Assembly: GCF_000753715.1 (NCBI RefSeq)
Contig: NZ_JPER01000001.1
Coordinates: 310,001-374,000, forward strand
Source of the DNA: Pseudidiomarina salinarum
GTDB taxonomy: Bacteria > Pseudomonadota > Gammaproteobacteria > Enterobacterales > Alteromonadaceae
DNA length: 64,000 nucleotides
Direction of reading: 5' to 3'
Position 1 is the stretch's first letter; each line of letters begins with the position of its first letter. Of this stretch, positions 37,630-48,155 are shown in pieces. The notes under the pieces were generated by a model. That model worked only from the letters and a program-made list of their open reading frames with translations. It did not search any database and was not told the DNA's origin. Both the position numbers and the translations under genes were made by a program.

Positions 37630-38808
37630 ATGGTAATTCACCCGAAAATCCGTGGTTTTATTTGTACTAATGCACACCCGGTAGGCTGTGCAGTCCACGT
37701 GCAGCAACAAATTGATTATATCCGTAAGCAACCAGCGCTGGATGATGCCCCCAAGCGGGTACTGGTGATTGGCAGCTCGACCGGTTACGGCCTGGCTTCA
37801 CGTATTACTGCAGCCTTTGGCGGCGGCGCTAAGACACTCGGTGTCTGTTTTGAAAAAGAACCGACGGAAAAGCGCACCGGCACCGCCGGCTGGTACAACA
37901 CCGCGGCTTTTCATGAAGCCGCAGAAAAAGAGGGGCTTTATGCCCACACCATCAATGGTGATGCTTTCTCTGATGAGATAAAAGAAGCCACTATTGAGCG
38001 TATCAAAGAGGATTTGGGCAAGGTTGATCTGGTGATTTACAGTCTGGCTTCGCCTAAGCGTAAAGATCCGGTAACTGGTGAAGTCTACAGTTCAACCTTA
38101 AAGCCGGTTGGCCAGGCATATACCACGAAAACCTATGATACCGACCGGGATGAGGTGAAAGAGATCTCACTGGAGCCTGCTACTGACGATGAAATTCAGA
38201 ATACCGTAAAAGTCATGGGCGGCGAAGACTGGGAACTTTGGATCGCAGCGCTTCATGATGCCGGCGTGCTGGCCGAGAACTGTAAAACCACTGCCTATAC
38301 TTATATAGGTAAGCAGCTGACCTGGCCAATTTACGGGCATGCCACTATTGGCCGTGCCAAAGAAGACCTGGATCGGGCTGCCGCGGCGCTGCGCGCCCGC
38401 TATTCGGATCTCAATCTGGAAGCTTATGTGTCCTCACTGAAAGCGCTGGTAACCCAGGCCAGTTCAGCGATTCCGGTGATGCCGCTGTATATCTCACTGA
38501 TTTACGGTGTGATGAAAGAAGAGGGCACCCATGAAGGCTGTATTGAACAGATTTATCGCCTCTTTACTGAAGGCCTTTATGCTGAAGATCCTGAACTGGA
38601 CGAAGCAGGCCGGCTGCGGATGGACGCCAAAGAAACCAATGAAGCCACCCAGGCTAAAGTCACCGCACTGTGGAATCAGATCACCCAGGATAACTTTCAC
38701 GAACTGGCCGACTATGAAGGCTACCACGCGGACTTTCTGAAGCTGTTCGGATTTGGCCTTGACGAGGTGGACTACGATGCCGACGTTGATCCTGATGTTC
38801 GCTGGTAA
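37630..38808 (+). CDS. fabV: Enoyl-ACP reductase FabV
   Basis: NADH-dependent trans-2-enoyl-ACP (CoA) reductase of type II fatty acid synthesis. The 392-residue protein has the extended cofactor motif VLVIGSSTGYGLASRI and the FabV active site Y-x8-K in WPIYGHATIGRAK. FabV enzymes are poorly inhibited by triclosan, so intrinsic tolerance is likely if no FabI is essential elsewhere. It stands alone between bolA and the nqr operon. Confidence 0.95.
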   Translation: MVIHPKIRGFICTNAHPVGCAVHVQQQIDYIRKQPALDDAPKRVLVIGSSTGYGLASRITAAFGGGAKTLGVCFEKEPTEKRTGTAGWYNTAAFHEAAEKEGLYAHTINGDAFSDEIKEATIERIKEDLGKVDLVIYSLASPKRKDPVTGEVYSSTLKPVGQAYTTKTYDTDRDEVKEISLEPATDDEIQNTVKVMGGEDWELWIAALHDAGVLAENCKTTAYTYIGKQLTWPIYGHATIGRAKEDLDRAAAALRARYSDLNLEAYVSSLKALVTQASSAIPVMPLYISLIYGVMKEEGTHEGCIEQIYRLFTEGLYAEDPELDEAGRLRMDAKETNEATQAKVTALWNQITQDNFHELADYEGYHADFLKLFGFGLDEVDYDADVDPDVRW

Positions 38809-38833
38809 CCCCAATTTTGGCAGGTAAATTTTG

Positions 38834-38963
38834 TACCGCGCGAGGTGGTAACGCGCGGTATAAAAATGCTAAAATGCCGGCCCTAGTCGTACACAAACAG
38901 AATTTCTTTTTGATTTATCAGGTTTCAGCACGTTATTTGAGTTGATTGATACTGTTGCTGAAA
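38834..38963 (+). promoter_or_regulatory. Structured leader upstream of nqrA
   Basis: The 192-base gap before nqrA has three inverted repeats. One is TACCGCGCG..CGCGCGGTA (38834-38842 with 38852-38860). The second is TTTCAGCA..TGCTGAAA (38923-38930 with 38956-38963). The third, just after this interval, is the 10-base palindrome AGATTAATCT (38966-38975). None has a U-tract. A -10-like TAAAAT is near 38870. These may be fabV 3' end and nqr leader structures; no family is assigned. Confidence 0.5.
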
Positions 38964-39000
38964 AGAGATTAATCTTCCCTAACGAGTAGTGCAAACGCGT

Positions 39001-40341
39001 ATGATAACGATCAAGAAAGGGCTGGATATTCCGATTAAAGGAGCTCCCCAGCAAACTATCGAAGATGGCCCGTCCATCACCACCGTTGCTGTCCTGGGTG
39101 AAGAGTATATTGGCATGCGTCCGACGATGCATGTGAAGGCCGACGATCGCGTCAAAAAAGGCCAGGTACTTTTCGAAGACAAGAAAAACCCCGGGGTTAA
39201 ATTCACTGCACCTGCCGCTGGTGTTGTCAAAGACATAGTGCGTGGCGCGCAGCGGGTTTTGCAGGCCGTTGTTATCGAAGTTGATGGTGACGAGCAGGAA
39301 ACCTTTGAATCTTACGACAGCGCTAAGCTGGCCGATCTCGATCGCGACAAAGTGGTTGAGCAGCTGAACAATTCCGGACAATGGGTTGCTCTGCGTCGTC
39401 GTCCATACAGCCGTTCGCCTCAGCTCGAAGATAAGCCGGAAGCGATTTTTGTCACCGTGATGGATACCAATCCGCTGGCTGGCAATCCGCTTCCTGTTAT
39501 CGAAGAAAATAAGCAGGCCTTCATTGATGGTCTGAAGGTGCTGACCAACCTGACTGAAGGCAAGGTATTTGTGACCAAGGCAGGTGATGCCGAAATCGAT
39601 ACCGGCGATGCCAGGGTTCAGGTTGAGAGCTTCTCTGGTCCGCACCCTGCTGGCCTGGTCGGCACTCATATCCACTTCCTGCAGCCAGTCAACTTTGAAA
39701 AACAGGTGTGGCACATCGGTTATCAGGACGTCATCACCTACGGTAAATTATTTACTACCGGCGAAATCTTCACTGACCGGGTAGTCGCTCTGGGTGGCCC
39801 TGGCGTGAAGAATCCGCGTTTACTGCGCACCCGGATGGGCGCCAGTCTGACCGACCTGACCAAAGACGAGCTGGTGAACGATCAGCAGCGTATTATTTCT
39901 GGTTCGGTACTGAACGGTCATACCGTTGATGATGCCCACCAATGGCTGGGTCGTTTCCATAATCAGGTGAGCGTGTTGCCGGAAGGGAACGAAAAAGAGT
40001 TCCTTGGCTGGCTGAAACCTGGCGTGAAACAACACTCAGTTACCCGTACCTTTGCCGGCCATATCGTGGGCGGCAATGAGTTTAAGATGACTACCTCCAC
40101 CAATGGATCAACCCGGGCCATGGTACCAATCGGCAACTATGAGCGGGTTATGCCGTTAGATATCCTGCCGACTATTCTGTTACGTGACATTCTGTCCGGT
40201 GATATGGAGCAAGCCCGCAAATTGGGCGTGCTGGAACTGGACGAAGAAGACCTGGCGCTTTGCACCTATGTTTGCCCCGGCAAATACGAGTACGGCCCGG
40301 AACTGCGTAATATGTTGACCACGATTGAGAAAGAGGGCTGA
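39001..40341 (+). CDS. nqrA: Na+-translocating NADH:quinone reductase subunit A
   Basis: Peripheral cytoplasmic subunit of Na+-NQR. ATG 39001 gives [18 protein letters not shown], the standard NqrA start, and 446 residues, as in Vibrio. The biotinyl-like hairpin region [19 protein letters not shown] near residue 70 and a C-terminal [19 protein letters not shown] segment (here [10 protein letters not shown]) are typical. A GTG 12 bases upstream is less likely. First gene of nqrABCDEF-apbE-nqrM. Confidence 0.96.
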   Translation: MITIKKGLDIPIKGAPQQTIEDGPSITTVAVLGEEYIGMRPTMHVKADDRVKKGQVLFEDKKNPGVKFTAPAAGVVKDIVRGAQRVLQAVVIEVDGDEQETFESYDSAKLADLDRDKVVEQLNNSGQWVALRRRPYSRSPQLEDKPEAIFVTVMDTNPLAGNPLPVIEENKQAFIDGLKVLTNLTEGKVFVTKAGDAEIDTGDARVQVESFSGPHPAGLVGTHIHFLQPVNFEKQVWHIGYQDVITYGKLFTTGEIFTDRVVALGGPGVKNPRLLRTRMGASLTDLTKDELVNDQQRIISGSVLNGHTVDDAHQWLGRFHNQVSVLPEGNEKEFLGWLKPGVKQHSVTRTFAGHIVGGNEFKMTTSTNGSTRAMVPIGNYERVMPLDILPTILLRDILSGDMEQARKLGVLELDEEDLALCTYVCPGKYEYGPELRNMLTTIEKEG

Positions 40342-40343
40342 TC

Positions 40344-41543
40344 ATGGGCTTAAAAAATTATATTGAGCGGATTGAGCCGGACTTTGAGAAAGGGGGCAAA
40401 TACGAGAAGTGGTATCCACTGTATGAAGCGGTGGCGACTATTCTGTATACCCCGGGCAAAGTCACCAAAGGCCCTACGCACGTAAAAGATAACGTTGATT
40501 TAAAACGCATCATGATCCTGGTCTGGCTGATGACATTCCCGGCGATGTTCTGGGGTATGTATAACGTTGGTAACCAGGCGGCGATGGCGCTGGCAAATGG
40601 CTACGAATTATCCGGTGCCTGGCAGGTTGGCCTGTTCCATCTGTTAGGTGGTGATTTCGCTGATGCCGGCTGGGGCACCAAGATGTGGTACGGCGCCTGC
40701 TGGTTCCTGCCAATCTATGCGGTGACCTTTATTGTCGGCGGCTTCTGGGAAGTGGTCTTTGCCAGTGTCCGTAAACACGAAGTAAACGAAGGTTTCTTTG
40801 TTACCTCGGTACTTTTTGCCCTGATTCTGCCAGCGACTATTCCGTTATGGCAGGTGGCACTGGGTATTTCGTTCGGTGTGGTCATCGGTAAAGAAGTATT
40901 TGGCGGTACTGGCCGTAACTTCCTTAACCCGGCACTGACTGGTAGGGCGTTCCTGTACTTTGCGTTCCCGGCACAGATTTCGGGTAACCAGGTATGGACA
41001 GCGGTCGATGGCTTCTCGGGCGCAACGTTGCTCGGGCAGGCAGCCAATGGCGTAAACTTCTACGGCGATATGCAACTGTGGTGGGATGCCTTCCTGGGTA
41101 ACATTCAGGGTTCTGTCGGCGAAGTATCTACCCTGCTGATTCTGGCTGGCGGTCTGGCACTGATTTATTTCCGCATCGCGTCCTGGCTAATCGTCAGCGG
41201 TGTGTTCGTGGGTATGGTAGCACTGGCCTATCTGTTTAACTTTGTCGGCAGCGATACCAATGTACTCTTTGCTATGCCCTGGTACTGGCATCTGGTTACC
41301 GGTGGTTTCGCCTTTGCGATGATGTTTATGGCGACAGATCCGGTTTCAGCATCTTTCACCTCGAAGGCGAAATTTGCTTACGGCTTTTTGATCGGTGCTC
41401 TGACGGTGCTGATTCGCGTGGTAAACCCGGCATATCCGGAAGGCATTATGTTGGCGATTCTGTTTGCTAACGTATTCGCCCCTCTGTTTGACCACTTTGT
41501 AGTACAGGCGAACATAAAGCGGAGGCTGGCACGTCATGGCTAG
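40344..41543 (+). CDS. nqrB: Na+-NQR subunit B
   Basis: A 399-residue membrane subunit with about ten helices that carries covalently bound FMN and riboflavin and is part of the sodium channel. The FMN attachment site SGAT is in [11 protein letters not shown] (Thr228). Two bases after nqrA; overlaps nqrC by eight bases. Confidence 0.97.
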   Translation: MGLKNYIERIEPDFEKGGKYEKWYPLYEAVATILYTPGKVTKGPTHVKDNVDLKRIMILVWLMTFPAMFWGMYNVGNQAAMALANGYELSGAWQVGLFHLLGGDFADAGWGTKMWYGACWFLPIYAVTFIVGGFWEVVFASVRKHEVNEGFFVTSVLFALILPATIPLWQVALGISFGVVIGKEVFGGTGRNFLNPALTGRAFLYFAFPAQISGNQVWTAVDGFSGATLLGQAANGVNFYGDMQLWWDAFLGNIQGSVGEVSTLLILAGGLALIYFRIASWLIVSGVFVGMVALAYLFNFVGSDTNVLFAMPWYWHLVTGGFAFAMMFMATDPVSASFTSKAKFAYGFLIGALTVLIRVVNPAYPEGIMLAILFANVFAPLFDHFVVQANIKRRLARHG

Positions 41544-42315
41544 TAACAATGATTCTCTGAAAAAGACGCTGATCGTTATCATCTCACTCTGCTTAGTGTG
41601 TGCGGTAATCGTATCAGGGGCGGCAGTGGGCTTGAAACCACTGCAGAAACAAAACGCGGCGCTGGATATGCAGCGCAACGTATTGGATTCAGCAGGTCTG
41701 CTGGAGCCGGGTACTGATGTGGTGGCGCTATTTGAAGAGCGGGTGGAAACCAAGCTGATCAATCTGAAGACGCTGGAAGTTGTCGAAGGCCGGGACGTGG
41801 TGGCTTTTGATCCTATCGCCGCGGCGCGGGATCCTGAGCTCAGCACTAATCTGAGCAAAGAAAACGATCCAGCCGGTATTGGTCGTCGTGAGGACATCAC
41901 CAAGGTTTACTTCATCAACGATGAAGAAGGTAACCTGGAAACTCTGGTGCTGCATATCCGTGGCTACGGCCTCTGGGGTACCATGTTTGGCCTGATCGCC
42001 TTGCAGCCTGACCTGAATACCGTACGCGGCATTAACTTTTACGAGCACTCTGAAACTCCTGGTTTAGGTGGTGAAATCACCAATCCGCGCTGGGTTCAGA
42101 CCTGGCAAGGCAAGGAAATCTACGGCGACGAACTGGAAAACGTACAAATTGACGTGACCAAGAATGTTACCGATGAAACTCATGATATTGACGCGCTCTC
42201 TGGTGCAACCTTGACCAGTAACGGCGTCGAGTATCTGATTGAGTTCTGGTTCGGTGAAAACGGCTACGGCCCGCTGTTAGAAAAAATTCGTAAGGGGGAG
42301 CTGACCAATGGTTAG
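41536..42315 (+). CDS. nqrC: Na+-NQR subunit C
   Basis: A 259-residue subunit with one N-terminal helix and a periplasmic FMN-binding domain. The covalent FMN site is SGAT at residues 222-225 ([12 protein letters not shown]), attached by ApbE, which is encoded downstream. GGAGG precedes ATG 41536; overlaps nqrB and nqrD by eight bases each. Confidence 0.97.
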   Translation: MASNNDSLKKTLIVIISLCLVCAVIVSGAAVGLKPLQKQNAALDMQRNVLDSAGLLEPGTDVVALFEERVETKLINLKTLEVVEGRDVVAFDPIAAARDPELSTNLSKENDPAGIGRREDITKVYFINDEEGNLETLVLHIRGYGLWGTMFGLIALQPDLNTVRGINFYEHSETPGLGGEITNPRWVQTWQGKEIYGDELENVQIDVTKNVTDETHDIDALSGATLTSNGVEYLIEFWFGENGYGPLLEKIRKGELTNG

Positions 42316-42940
42316 TGCAAAGGAGATAAAAGAAGTCCTGTTTGGACCGATTTTCGCGAACAACCCGATTGCGCTGCAGATTCTCGGAATCTGCTCGGCG
42401 CTGGCGGTAACGTCGAAGATGGAAAACACCGTGGTTATGTGTATTGCACTGACCCTGGTAACGGCCTTCTCGAACTTTTTCATTTCGCTTATCCGCAATC
42501 ACATTCCCTCGAATGTGCGGATTATCGTGCAAATGACCATTATCGCCAGTCTGGTTATCGTGGTTGATGAGGTGCTTCGTGCATACGCCTACAGCATCGC
42601 TAAGGAACTGTCGGTATTCGTTGGCCTGATTATCACCAACTGTATCGTTATGGGCCGCGCTGAAGCTTACGCCATGAAGAGCCCACCAGGGATGTCATTC
42701 CTGGACGGTATTGGTAACGGTCTGGGCTACTCGGTGGTGCTGCTGGTTGTTGGTTTTATTCGTGAACTCTTTGGTTCAGGTAGCCTGTTTGGTTACCAGA
42801 TTCTGCAACTGGCCTCTGAAGGCGGCTGGTATCAGCCAATCGGCCTGTTAGTGTTACCACCAAGCGCGTTCTTTATTATCGGCGGCTTTATCTGGGTACT
42901 GCGTACCTACCGTCCGGAACAAGTCGAGCCGAAGGATTAA
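42308..42940 (+). CDS. nqrD: Na+-NQR subunit D
   Basis: A 210-residue integral membrane protein with six helices, homologous to NqrE and RnfA/E. Segments [20 protein letters not shown] and [16 protein letters not shown] are conserved; the cysteines in the half-helices (GICSA, TNCIV) help bind the intramembrane iron centre shared with NqrE. Confidence 0.96.
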   Translation: MVSAKEIKEVLFGPIFANNPIALQILGICSALAVTSKMENTVVMCIALTLVTAFSNFFISLIRNHIPSNVRIIVQMTIIASLVIVVDEVLRAYAYSIAKELSVFVGLIITNCIVMGRAEAYAMKSPPGMSFLDGIGNGLGYSVVLLVVGFIRELFGSGSLFGYQILQLASEGGWYQPIGLLVLPPSAFFIIGGFIWVLRTYRPEQVEPKD

Positions 42941-42950
42941 GGAGCAGACC

Positions 42951-43559
42951 ATGGAAGCCTATATTAGTTTATTTGTAAAAGCGGTCTTTGTAGAAAACCT
43001 GGCGCTGTCATTCTTCCTCGGAATGTGTACCTTCCTGGCGGTGTCCAAGAAAGTATCTACCGCTTTTGGTTTGGGTGTTGCCGTTATCGTGGTATTGGGT
43101 TTATCGGTACCGGTAAATAACGTCATTTATCACAATCTGCTGGCGCCGGGTGCGCTGGCATGGGCCGGTTTCCCGGATGCGGACCTGAGCTTTCTGCGCT
43201 TTGTCACCTTTATCGGTGTTATTGCAGCACTGGTTCAGATTCTGGAAATGACCTTAGATAAATACGTTCCTACGCTGTATAACGCGCTGGGGATTTTCCT
43301 TCCCCTGATCACAGTAAACTGTGCAATCTTTGGTGGCGTTGCCTTCATGGTTGAGCGTGATTATAACTTCACTGAAAGTGTGGTCTTCGGTATTGGTAGC
43401 GGTGTGGGCTGGGCGCTGGCGATTGTCGCGCTGGCAGCGGTGCGTGAAAAACTGAAGTATGCGGACGTTCCGGATGGATTACGTGGTCTGGGTATCACGT
43501 TTATTTCCACGGGTCTCATTGGATTGGGCTTTATGTCGTTCTCCGGCGTATCGCTTTAA
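42951..43559 (+). CDS. nqrE: Na+-NQR subunit E
   Basis: A 202-residue six-helix membrane subunit arranged in inverted topology to NqrD. Conserved cysteines occur in [12 protein letters not shown] and [14 protein letters not shown], the likely ligands of the intramembrane iron centre. Lies 10 bases after nqrD. Confidence 0.96.
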   Translation: MEAYISLFVKAVFVENLALSFFLGMCTFLAVSKKVSTAFGLGVAVIVVLGLSVPVNNVIYHNLLAPGALAWAGFPDADLSFLRFVTFIGVIAALVQILEMTLDKYVPTLYNALGIFLPLITVNCAIFGGVAFMVERDYNFTESVVFGIGSGVGWALAIVALAAVREKLKYADVPDGLRGLGITFISTGLIGLGFMSFSGVSL

Positions 43560-43601
43560 GCACCGGTAACGGTAGTAACGGGTTAACGAGAGGTACAGTC
43601 G

Positions 43602-44828
43602 ATGCAAGAGATTATTCTCGGCGTAGGCACATTCACCTTTATAGTGCTGGTTTTGGTGGCGATCATTATGTTCGCCAAATCAAAACTGGTTCCTCAGGGC
43701 GATGTTCAGATTACGGTTAATGAAGACGAAGATAACAAAATCACCACCCAGCCTGGAACCAAGCTGCTGGGCGCGCTGGCAAATGCGGGCATTTACGTGT
43801 CTTCAGCCTGTGGTGGTGGCGGTTCATGTGGTCAGTGTACGGTAAAGGTTAAAGAAGGCGGCGGCGATATTCTGCCAACTGAAAAAGATCATATTAACCG
43901 TAAAGAAGCCCGTGAAGGTGTTCGTCTTTCATGCCAGGTTAACGTCAAGCAAGACATGAAAATTGAGGTACCGGAAGAAGTATTCGGTGTCAGCAAGTGG
44001 GAGTGCGTGGTCAAATCAAACGAAAACGTCGCGACCTTTATCAAAGAATTTATCGTGCAGTTGCCTGAAGGTGAAGAAGTTCCTTTCAAAGCTGGCGGTT
44101 ATATTCAGATCGAGGCACCACCTCATCATGTTCGCTACAAAGATTTTGATATCCCAGCCAAGTTTCATGGCGACTGGGAGCGGTTCGGGTTCTTTGATAT
44201 TGAGTCACGGGTTGATGAAGAAGTAACCCGCGCCTACTCAATGGCAAACTATCCGGAAGAAAAAGGCATCATCATGCTGAACGTGCGGATCGCAACGCCG
44301 CCGCCAAATGATCTGAGCCTGCCTGCTGGTAAGATGTCGTCTTACATCTGGAGTCTGCGTCCGGGTGATAAAGTGACGATTGCTGGTCCATTTGGTGAGT
44401 TCTATGCCAAAGAAACCGATGCTGAGATGGTCTTTATCGGCGGTGGTGCCGGCATGGCGCCAATGCGCTCGCATATCTTTGATCAGCTGCGCCGCATCAA
44501 TACCGATCGTAAGATCAGCTTCTGGTATGGTGCACGGTCGAAGAAAGAAATGTTCTATGTTGAAGATTTCGACATGCTGGCGAAAGAAAACGATAACTTT
44601 GAGTGGCACATTGCTCTGTCTGATCCGCAACCGGAAGACGACTGGGAAGGTGACACGGGCTTTATCCACAACGTACTGTATAAGAACTATCTGAAGGATC
44701 ACGAAGCGCCGGAAGACTGTGAATACTATATGTGTGGACCACCTGTGATGAACGCTGCGGTCATTAACATGCTGCATGATTTAGGTGTGGAAGAAGAAAA
44801 TATCATGCTGGATGACTTTGGTGGTTAA
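43602..44828 (+). CDS. nqrF: Na+-NQR subunit F, NADH-oxidising
   Basis: A 408-residue subunit with an N-terminal helix, a ferredoxin-like [2Fe-2S] domain (cysteines in [17 protein letters not shown] and RLSCQVNV) and an FAD/NADH-binding reductase domain (RAYSMANYP for [17 protein letters not shown] for NADH). It takes the electrons from NADH into the complex. A 42-base gap separates it from nqrE. Confidence 0.97.
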   Translation: MQEIILGVGTFTFIVLVLVAIIMFAKSKLVPQGDVQITVNEDEDNKITTQPGTKLLGALANAGIYVSSACGGGGSCGQCTVKVKEGGGDILPTEKDHINRKEAREGVRLSCQVNVKQDMKIEVPEEVFGVSKWECVVKSNENVATFIKEFIVQLPEGEEVPFKAGGYIQIEAPPHHVRYKDFDIPAKFHGDWERFGFFDIESRVDEEVTRAYSMANYPEEKGIIMLNVRIATPPPNDLSLPAGKMSSYIWSLRPGDKVTIAGPFGEFYAKETDAEMVFIGGGAGMAPMRSHIFDQLRRINTDRKISFWYGARSKKEMFYVEDFDMLAKENDNFEWHIALSDPQPEDDWEGDTGFIHNVLYKNYLKDHEAPEDCEYYMCGPPVMNAAVINMLHDLGVEEENIMLDDFGG

Positions 44829-44834
44829 CCAACC

Positions 44835-45857
44835 ATGCAACTGACATTTTCATCTATCCTTCGAATCTGGCTGGCCCTTGTAGGGCTGGCCTTTTTCGTT
44901 TCATGTAGTCAGGCGCCGGAGCTACGTGCGATCAGTGGCCAGACTATGGGAACCACTTACAATATTCGCTATGTGTCGGGTAACCCCCGCCACGATACCG
45001 AGAACCTCAAGGAACGGGTGGATGGCCTGCTGGCGCAGATTAACAGCCAGATGTCGACCTATGATCCTGAGTCTGAGCTGTCGCAGTTTAACCAGCGTCG
45101 CACTACCGAGCCGGTCGTGATCTCCCGGGCGCTGGAACAGGTGGTGCAGCGCGCGCTGGAAATAGCCAAAGAAACCGACGGACTGCTGGATATTACTGTT
45201 GGGCCGCTGGTCAATCTGTGGGGATTCGGTCCGCAGGCCCGGCCTAATGTGATTCCCACTGAGGCTGAGTTACGTGATGCGCGCTCAAAAGTAGGCTATC
45301 AGCATCTGCAGGTTGATAACCACCAGTTGCGAAAAGCCATTCCCGATCTCTATGTTGACCTGTCGACCATCGCGAAAGGCTATGGTGTTGACCGGGTGGC
45401 TTTATTACTTGAGCAGATGGGCATTCATAACTACCTGGTGGAAATTGGTGGTGAGATGCGCATGAAAGGCGATAAACCGGGCGACCAGGCATGGCGCATC
45501 GCCGTTGAGAAGCCAGTGACGACTGAGCGCGCAGTGCAGCGCACTATTGAGCCGGGTAATTACGCGGTGGCAACGTCCGGCGATTATCGTAATTATTACG
45601 AAGAGCAGGGACAGCGCTATTCACATATTATTGATCCAACCACCGGCGAGCCCATTCAGCATAATCTGGTTTCGGTTACTGTACTGACTGAAACGTGTAT
45701 GGACGCCGATGCCTACGCGACCGCATTAACGGTAATGGGCCCTGAGCGGGCGCTGGCCTTTGCTGAGCAGAAGCAGCTGGCGGTGCTGTTGATTGTCCGT
45801 GAAAATGACACGTTTAAAGAGTATACTAGTACTGCATTTAAACGTTTTGAGCAGTAG
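44835..45857 (+). CDS. apbE: FAD:protein FMN transferase ApbE
   Basis: Lipoprotein enzyme that attaches FMN to threonine of NqrB and NqrC. The 340 residues have lipobox FVSC near residue 24, the N-terminal motif SGQTMGTTYNIRYV, and the C-terminal SHIIDPTTGEPIQ with METC-like ETCMDADAYATALTVMG. Six bases after nqrF, with little ribosome-binding sequence of its own. Confidence 0.95.
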   Translation: MQLTFSSILRIWLALVGLAFFVSCSQAPELRAISGQTMGTTYNIRYVSGNPRHDTENLKERVDGLLAQINSQMSTYDPESELSQFNQRRTTEPVVISRALEQVVQRALEIAKETDGLLDITVGPLVNLWGFGPQARPNVIPTEAELRDARSKVGYQHLQVDNHQLRKAIPDLYVDLSTIAKGYGVDRVALLLEQMGIHNYLVEIGGEMRMKGDKPGDQAWRIAVEKPVTTERAVQRTIEPGNYAVATSGDYRNYYEEQGQRYSHIIDPTTGEPIQHNLVSVTVLTETCMDADAYATALTVMGPERALAFAEQKQLAVLLIVRENDTFKEYTSTAFKRFEQ

Positions 45858-45885
45858 TTGTAAGCAGGAAAGCCGGAGGTACCCC

Positions 45886-46098
45886 ATGGGTTTATTTTTA
45901 GCAGTATTTGCCACCTTTCTGATCGTGGTGTTAGCCATGTCGGTCGGGGTTATTTTTCAGAATAAGGAAATTTCCGGTAGCTGTGGCGGTATCGCCAACC
46001 TGGGAATGGACAAAGCCTGTGACTGCGATGACCCTTGCGATGATAAAAAAGCACGCATGGCGAAAGAGAAACAGTGGCAGGAAAACCGCATTCACTAA
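45886..46098 (+). CDS. nqrM: Na+-NQR maturation protein NqrM
   Basis: A 70-residue protein with an N-terminal membrane helix and four conserved cysteines (SGSCGG and KACDCDDPC); in Vibrio it is needed to insert the iron centre between NqrD and NqrE. GGAGG at 45875-45879 fixes ATG 45886. Final gene of the nqr operon; ends four bases inside the convergent gene. Confidence 0.92.
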   Translation: MGLFLAVFATFLIVVLAMSVGVIFQNKEISGSCGGIANLGMDKACDCDDPCDDKKARMAKEKQWQENRIH

Positions 46099-47114
46099 TC
46101 CGTTGCGGCGGCCGGCCAGTTGAATTTTGCTACATAGCCGTCTTTTCCTGCCAGATAACAGTGGCCTGCCACGCAGGCACTGTTCCAGATATTTTCTTCA
46201 CTGAGGCGCAACCAGGCTTCATCTGCCCCCGGTAACAAAGCCGCGCCATCCGGATTACTCACCAGAATAGCCCCGTCAGGCAATACCGTCAGACTATATA
46301 AAGCGCCCTCAAGCGGCGGTTCACTCAGTGGCGTAAAGTCGCCGTCTTCATAGCGCACCAGGCGTGGCCTTGCCTCGCTGTTATTCAGATCGCCGCCCGC
46401 TAGCAGCACATGTTTCTGACTGAACGGCCAGACGCTGGCGATACCGGCAGAAGGGCCAGCAGGCATGGGCGTATCAATGGCTTCGAAGCGGATACCGAAG
46501 TCACGTTTGATTAACAGGCGGGCGGTCGCTGCGTTAGCAGTGCCAATAGCCCAGATGTTGTTTTTATAGCGAATACAGCTACCACTGGCTGCGAGTCCGC
46601 CTTCGCCAGCCAGGGGCTGACTGTCGACCGCGTTACGGGCGGTCAGCCAGTTGCGGGCATCGGCCCCGCGGACCATACTCCAGTGTTTTTCAACGCTGTC
46701 GCCATATACCCAGGCTTCGCCGGTGGCTGACATTGCCAGGCAATTGAGGAACTGGTTCGAATCGCCGCGATAGCGTAGCTGCCAGTTGCGGCCGCCGTCG
46801 CTGGTAAAGTAAATGCGTGAAGCACCGCCGGTGCCTATACTCAGCGCATAGGCTTCCTCAGCACTGGTCGCTTCAATATCCCGGAACTCAAGGTCGGCGC
46901 TGGCGGGTTGGAAATAATTCCAGCTGGCTCCGCCATCGGTGCTGCGGGCAATAGTTGATGCTGAACCGCTCAGCCAGATCACGTTGGCACTGGGGGCGCT
47001 TACGCCGATCCAGTTGACGTCGGATTTGGCCGGCAGTACCTCAAGGGGTACCGCTGCCTGGATGCTGGTGGTTAAACCCGTGGCTGCTAACAGGACGAAG
47101 GCACGCAGGGTCAT
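46095..47114 (-). CDS. YCF48/BNR-repeat exported protein
   Basis: A 339-residue protein with a signal peptide (cleavage near SIQA/AVPLE) and beta-propeller repeats of the form W-(I)-x-G-SASTIARSTDGGASW. A second copy is RIYFTSDGGRNWQL. This resembles YCF48/HCF136-like proteins, which in photosynthetic organisms assist photosystem II assembly; in non-photosynthetic bacteria the role is unknown. Four cysteines are present. Convergent with nqrM. Confidence 0.75.
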   Translation of the reverse strand: MTLRAFVLLAATGLTTSIQAAVPLEVLPAKSDVNWIGVSAPSANVIWLSGSASTIARSTDGGASWNYFQPASADLEFRDIEATSAEEAYALSIGTGGASRIYFTSDGGRNWQLRYRGDSNQFLNCLAMSATGEAWVYGDSVEKHWSMVRGADARNWLTARNAVDSQPLAGEGGLAASGSCIRYKNNIWAIGTANAATARLLIKRDFGIRFEAIDTPMPAGPSAGIASVWPFSQKHVLLAGGDLNNSEARPRLVRYEDGDFTPLSEPPLEGALYSLTVLPDGAILVSNPDGAALLPGADEAWLRLSEENIWNSACVAGHCYLAGKDGYVAKFNWPAAATD

Positions 47115-47167
47115 TAAACTCTCGCTATGGCTGATTAATTAGCATCGAGTGTAACAGAAACGCCTGC

Positions 47168-47914
47168 TTATTGTGCGTCCACCGACTCGCCATTTACCGC
47201 GCGGCTGTCATCGCTCATCAGATAAACATACAGGGGCATATGGTCGGCCGGGGTTTTGAGTTTCTGAGCATCTTCGCCGGGATAAGCCCGACCACGCATG
47301 CTGGTGCGGGTAGCGCCGGGGTTTATCACGTTGACGCGAATGCTGCTGCCTTCATATTCATCAGCCATAACCTGGGCGAGCCCTTCGGTGGCAAACTTGC
47401 TGACGGCATAAGGGCCCCAGAATGCGCGGCCTTTGCGGCCAACGCCGGAAGAGGTAAAGACGATGCTGGCACTGGCAGATTTTTTCAGGGCGGGCAGCAA
47501 TGCCTGGGTCATCATAAACTGCGCAGTCACATTGACCTGTATTACATCATTCCAACTATCGTGGTCGATGTGCTCGAAGGGTGACAGCACGCCAAGCAGG
47601 CCAGCGTTATGTAACAAGCCGTCGAGTTTGCCAAACTGATCGACGATAGTCGCGTTAAGCCCCTGGTAGTGGGTTTTGGTTGCGCCTTTCAGATCCAGCG
47701 GGACTATTGCCGGCTCCGGATTGCCCGCTGCGATAATCTCATCATAGACAGCTTCGAGCTTGCTCACGGTGCGTCCCAGCAGGATCACGGTGGCGCCGGC
47801 ACCGGCGTAAGTCAGTGCAGCTTCTCGGCCAATACCGTCGCCGGCACCGGTCACCAGAATGATTTTGCCGGCCAGAGTTGAGTCAGTAATAGGGTAGTTG
47901 TGCATTGAAGTCAT
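47168..47914 (-). CDS. yciK: Short-chain dehydrogenase, YciK type
   Basis: A 248-residue SDR oxidoreductase with the cofactor motif VTGAGDGIGREAA, NNAG-like HNAGLLG, and the catalytic Ser-Tyr-Lys in VFTSSGVGRKGRAFWGPYAV with YAVSK. Similar to E. coli YciK. Substrate unknown. Separated by 53 bases from the upstream-lying YCF48-like gene in the same orientation (transcribed before it). Confidence 0.85.
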   Translation of the reverse strand: MTSMHNYPITDSTLAGKIILVTGAGDGIGREAALTYAGAGATVILLGRTVSKLEAVYDEIIAAGNPEPAIVPLDLKGATKTHYQGLNATIVDQFGKLDGLLHNAGLLGVLSPFEHIDHDSWNDVIQVNVTAQFMMTQALLPALKKSASASIVFTSSGVGRKGRAFWGPYAVSKFATEGLAQVMADEYEGSSIRVNVINPGATRTSMRGRAYPGEDAQKLKTPADHMPLYVYLMSDDSRAVNGESVDAQ

Positions 47915-48155
47915 TTTAAGCTTACACTAGGTGAAAACAGGTAGCTGCAAGTGTACTGGTTTTTTTATCATTTCTCAGCCGACACAAAGAAAATCTCGAA
48001 AAATACTTTCATGTTGTCTGCTGGCAGTGTATAAAATTTTGTTAATTGATTGTCTTGTCCTACCAGTTAGAAAAGGCGATGATAGGGCGACACTTTAGAA
48101 AAGCATCTGCAGGTGCTCAACAGATAACAACACGAACAAGGATTGGGGAAGCCTC

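Noticed and set aside
38869..39714. 281-codon open frame on the minus strand
   Set aside because: Antisense to nqrA, no family likeness, no ribosome-binding site; shadow of a strongly biased gene.
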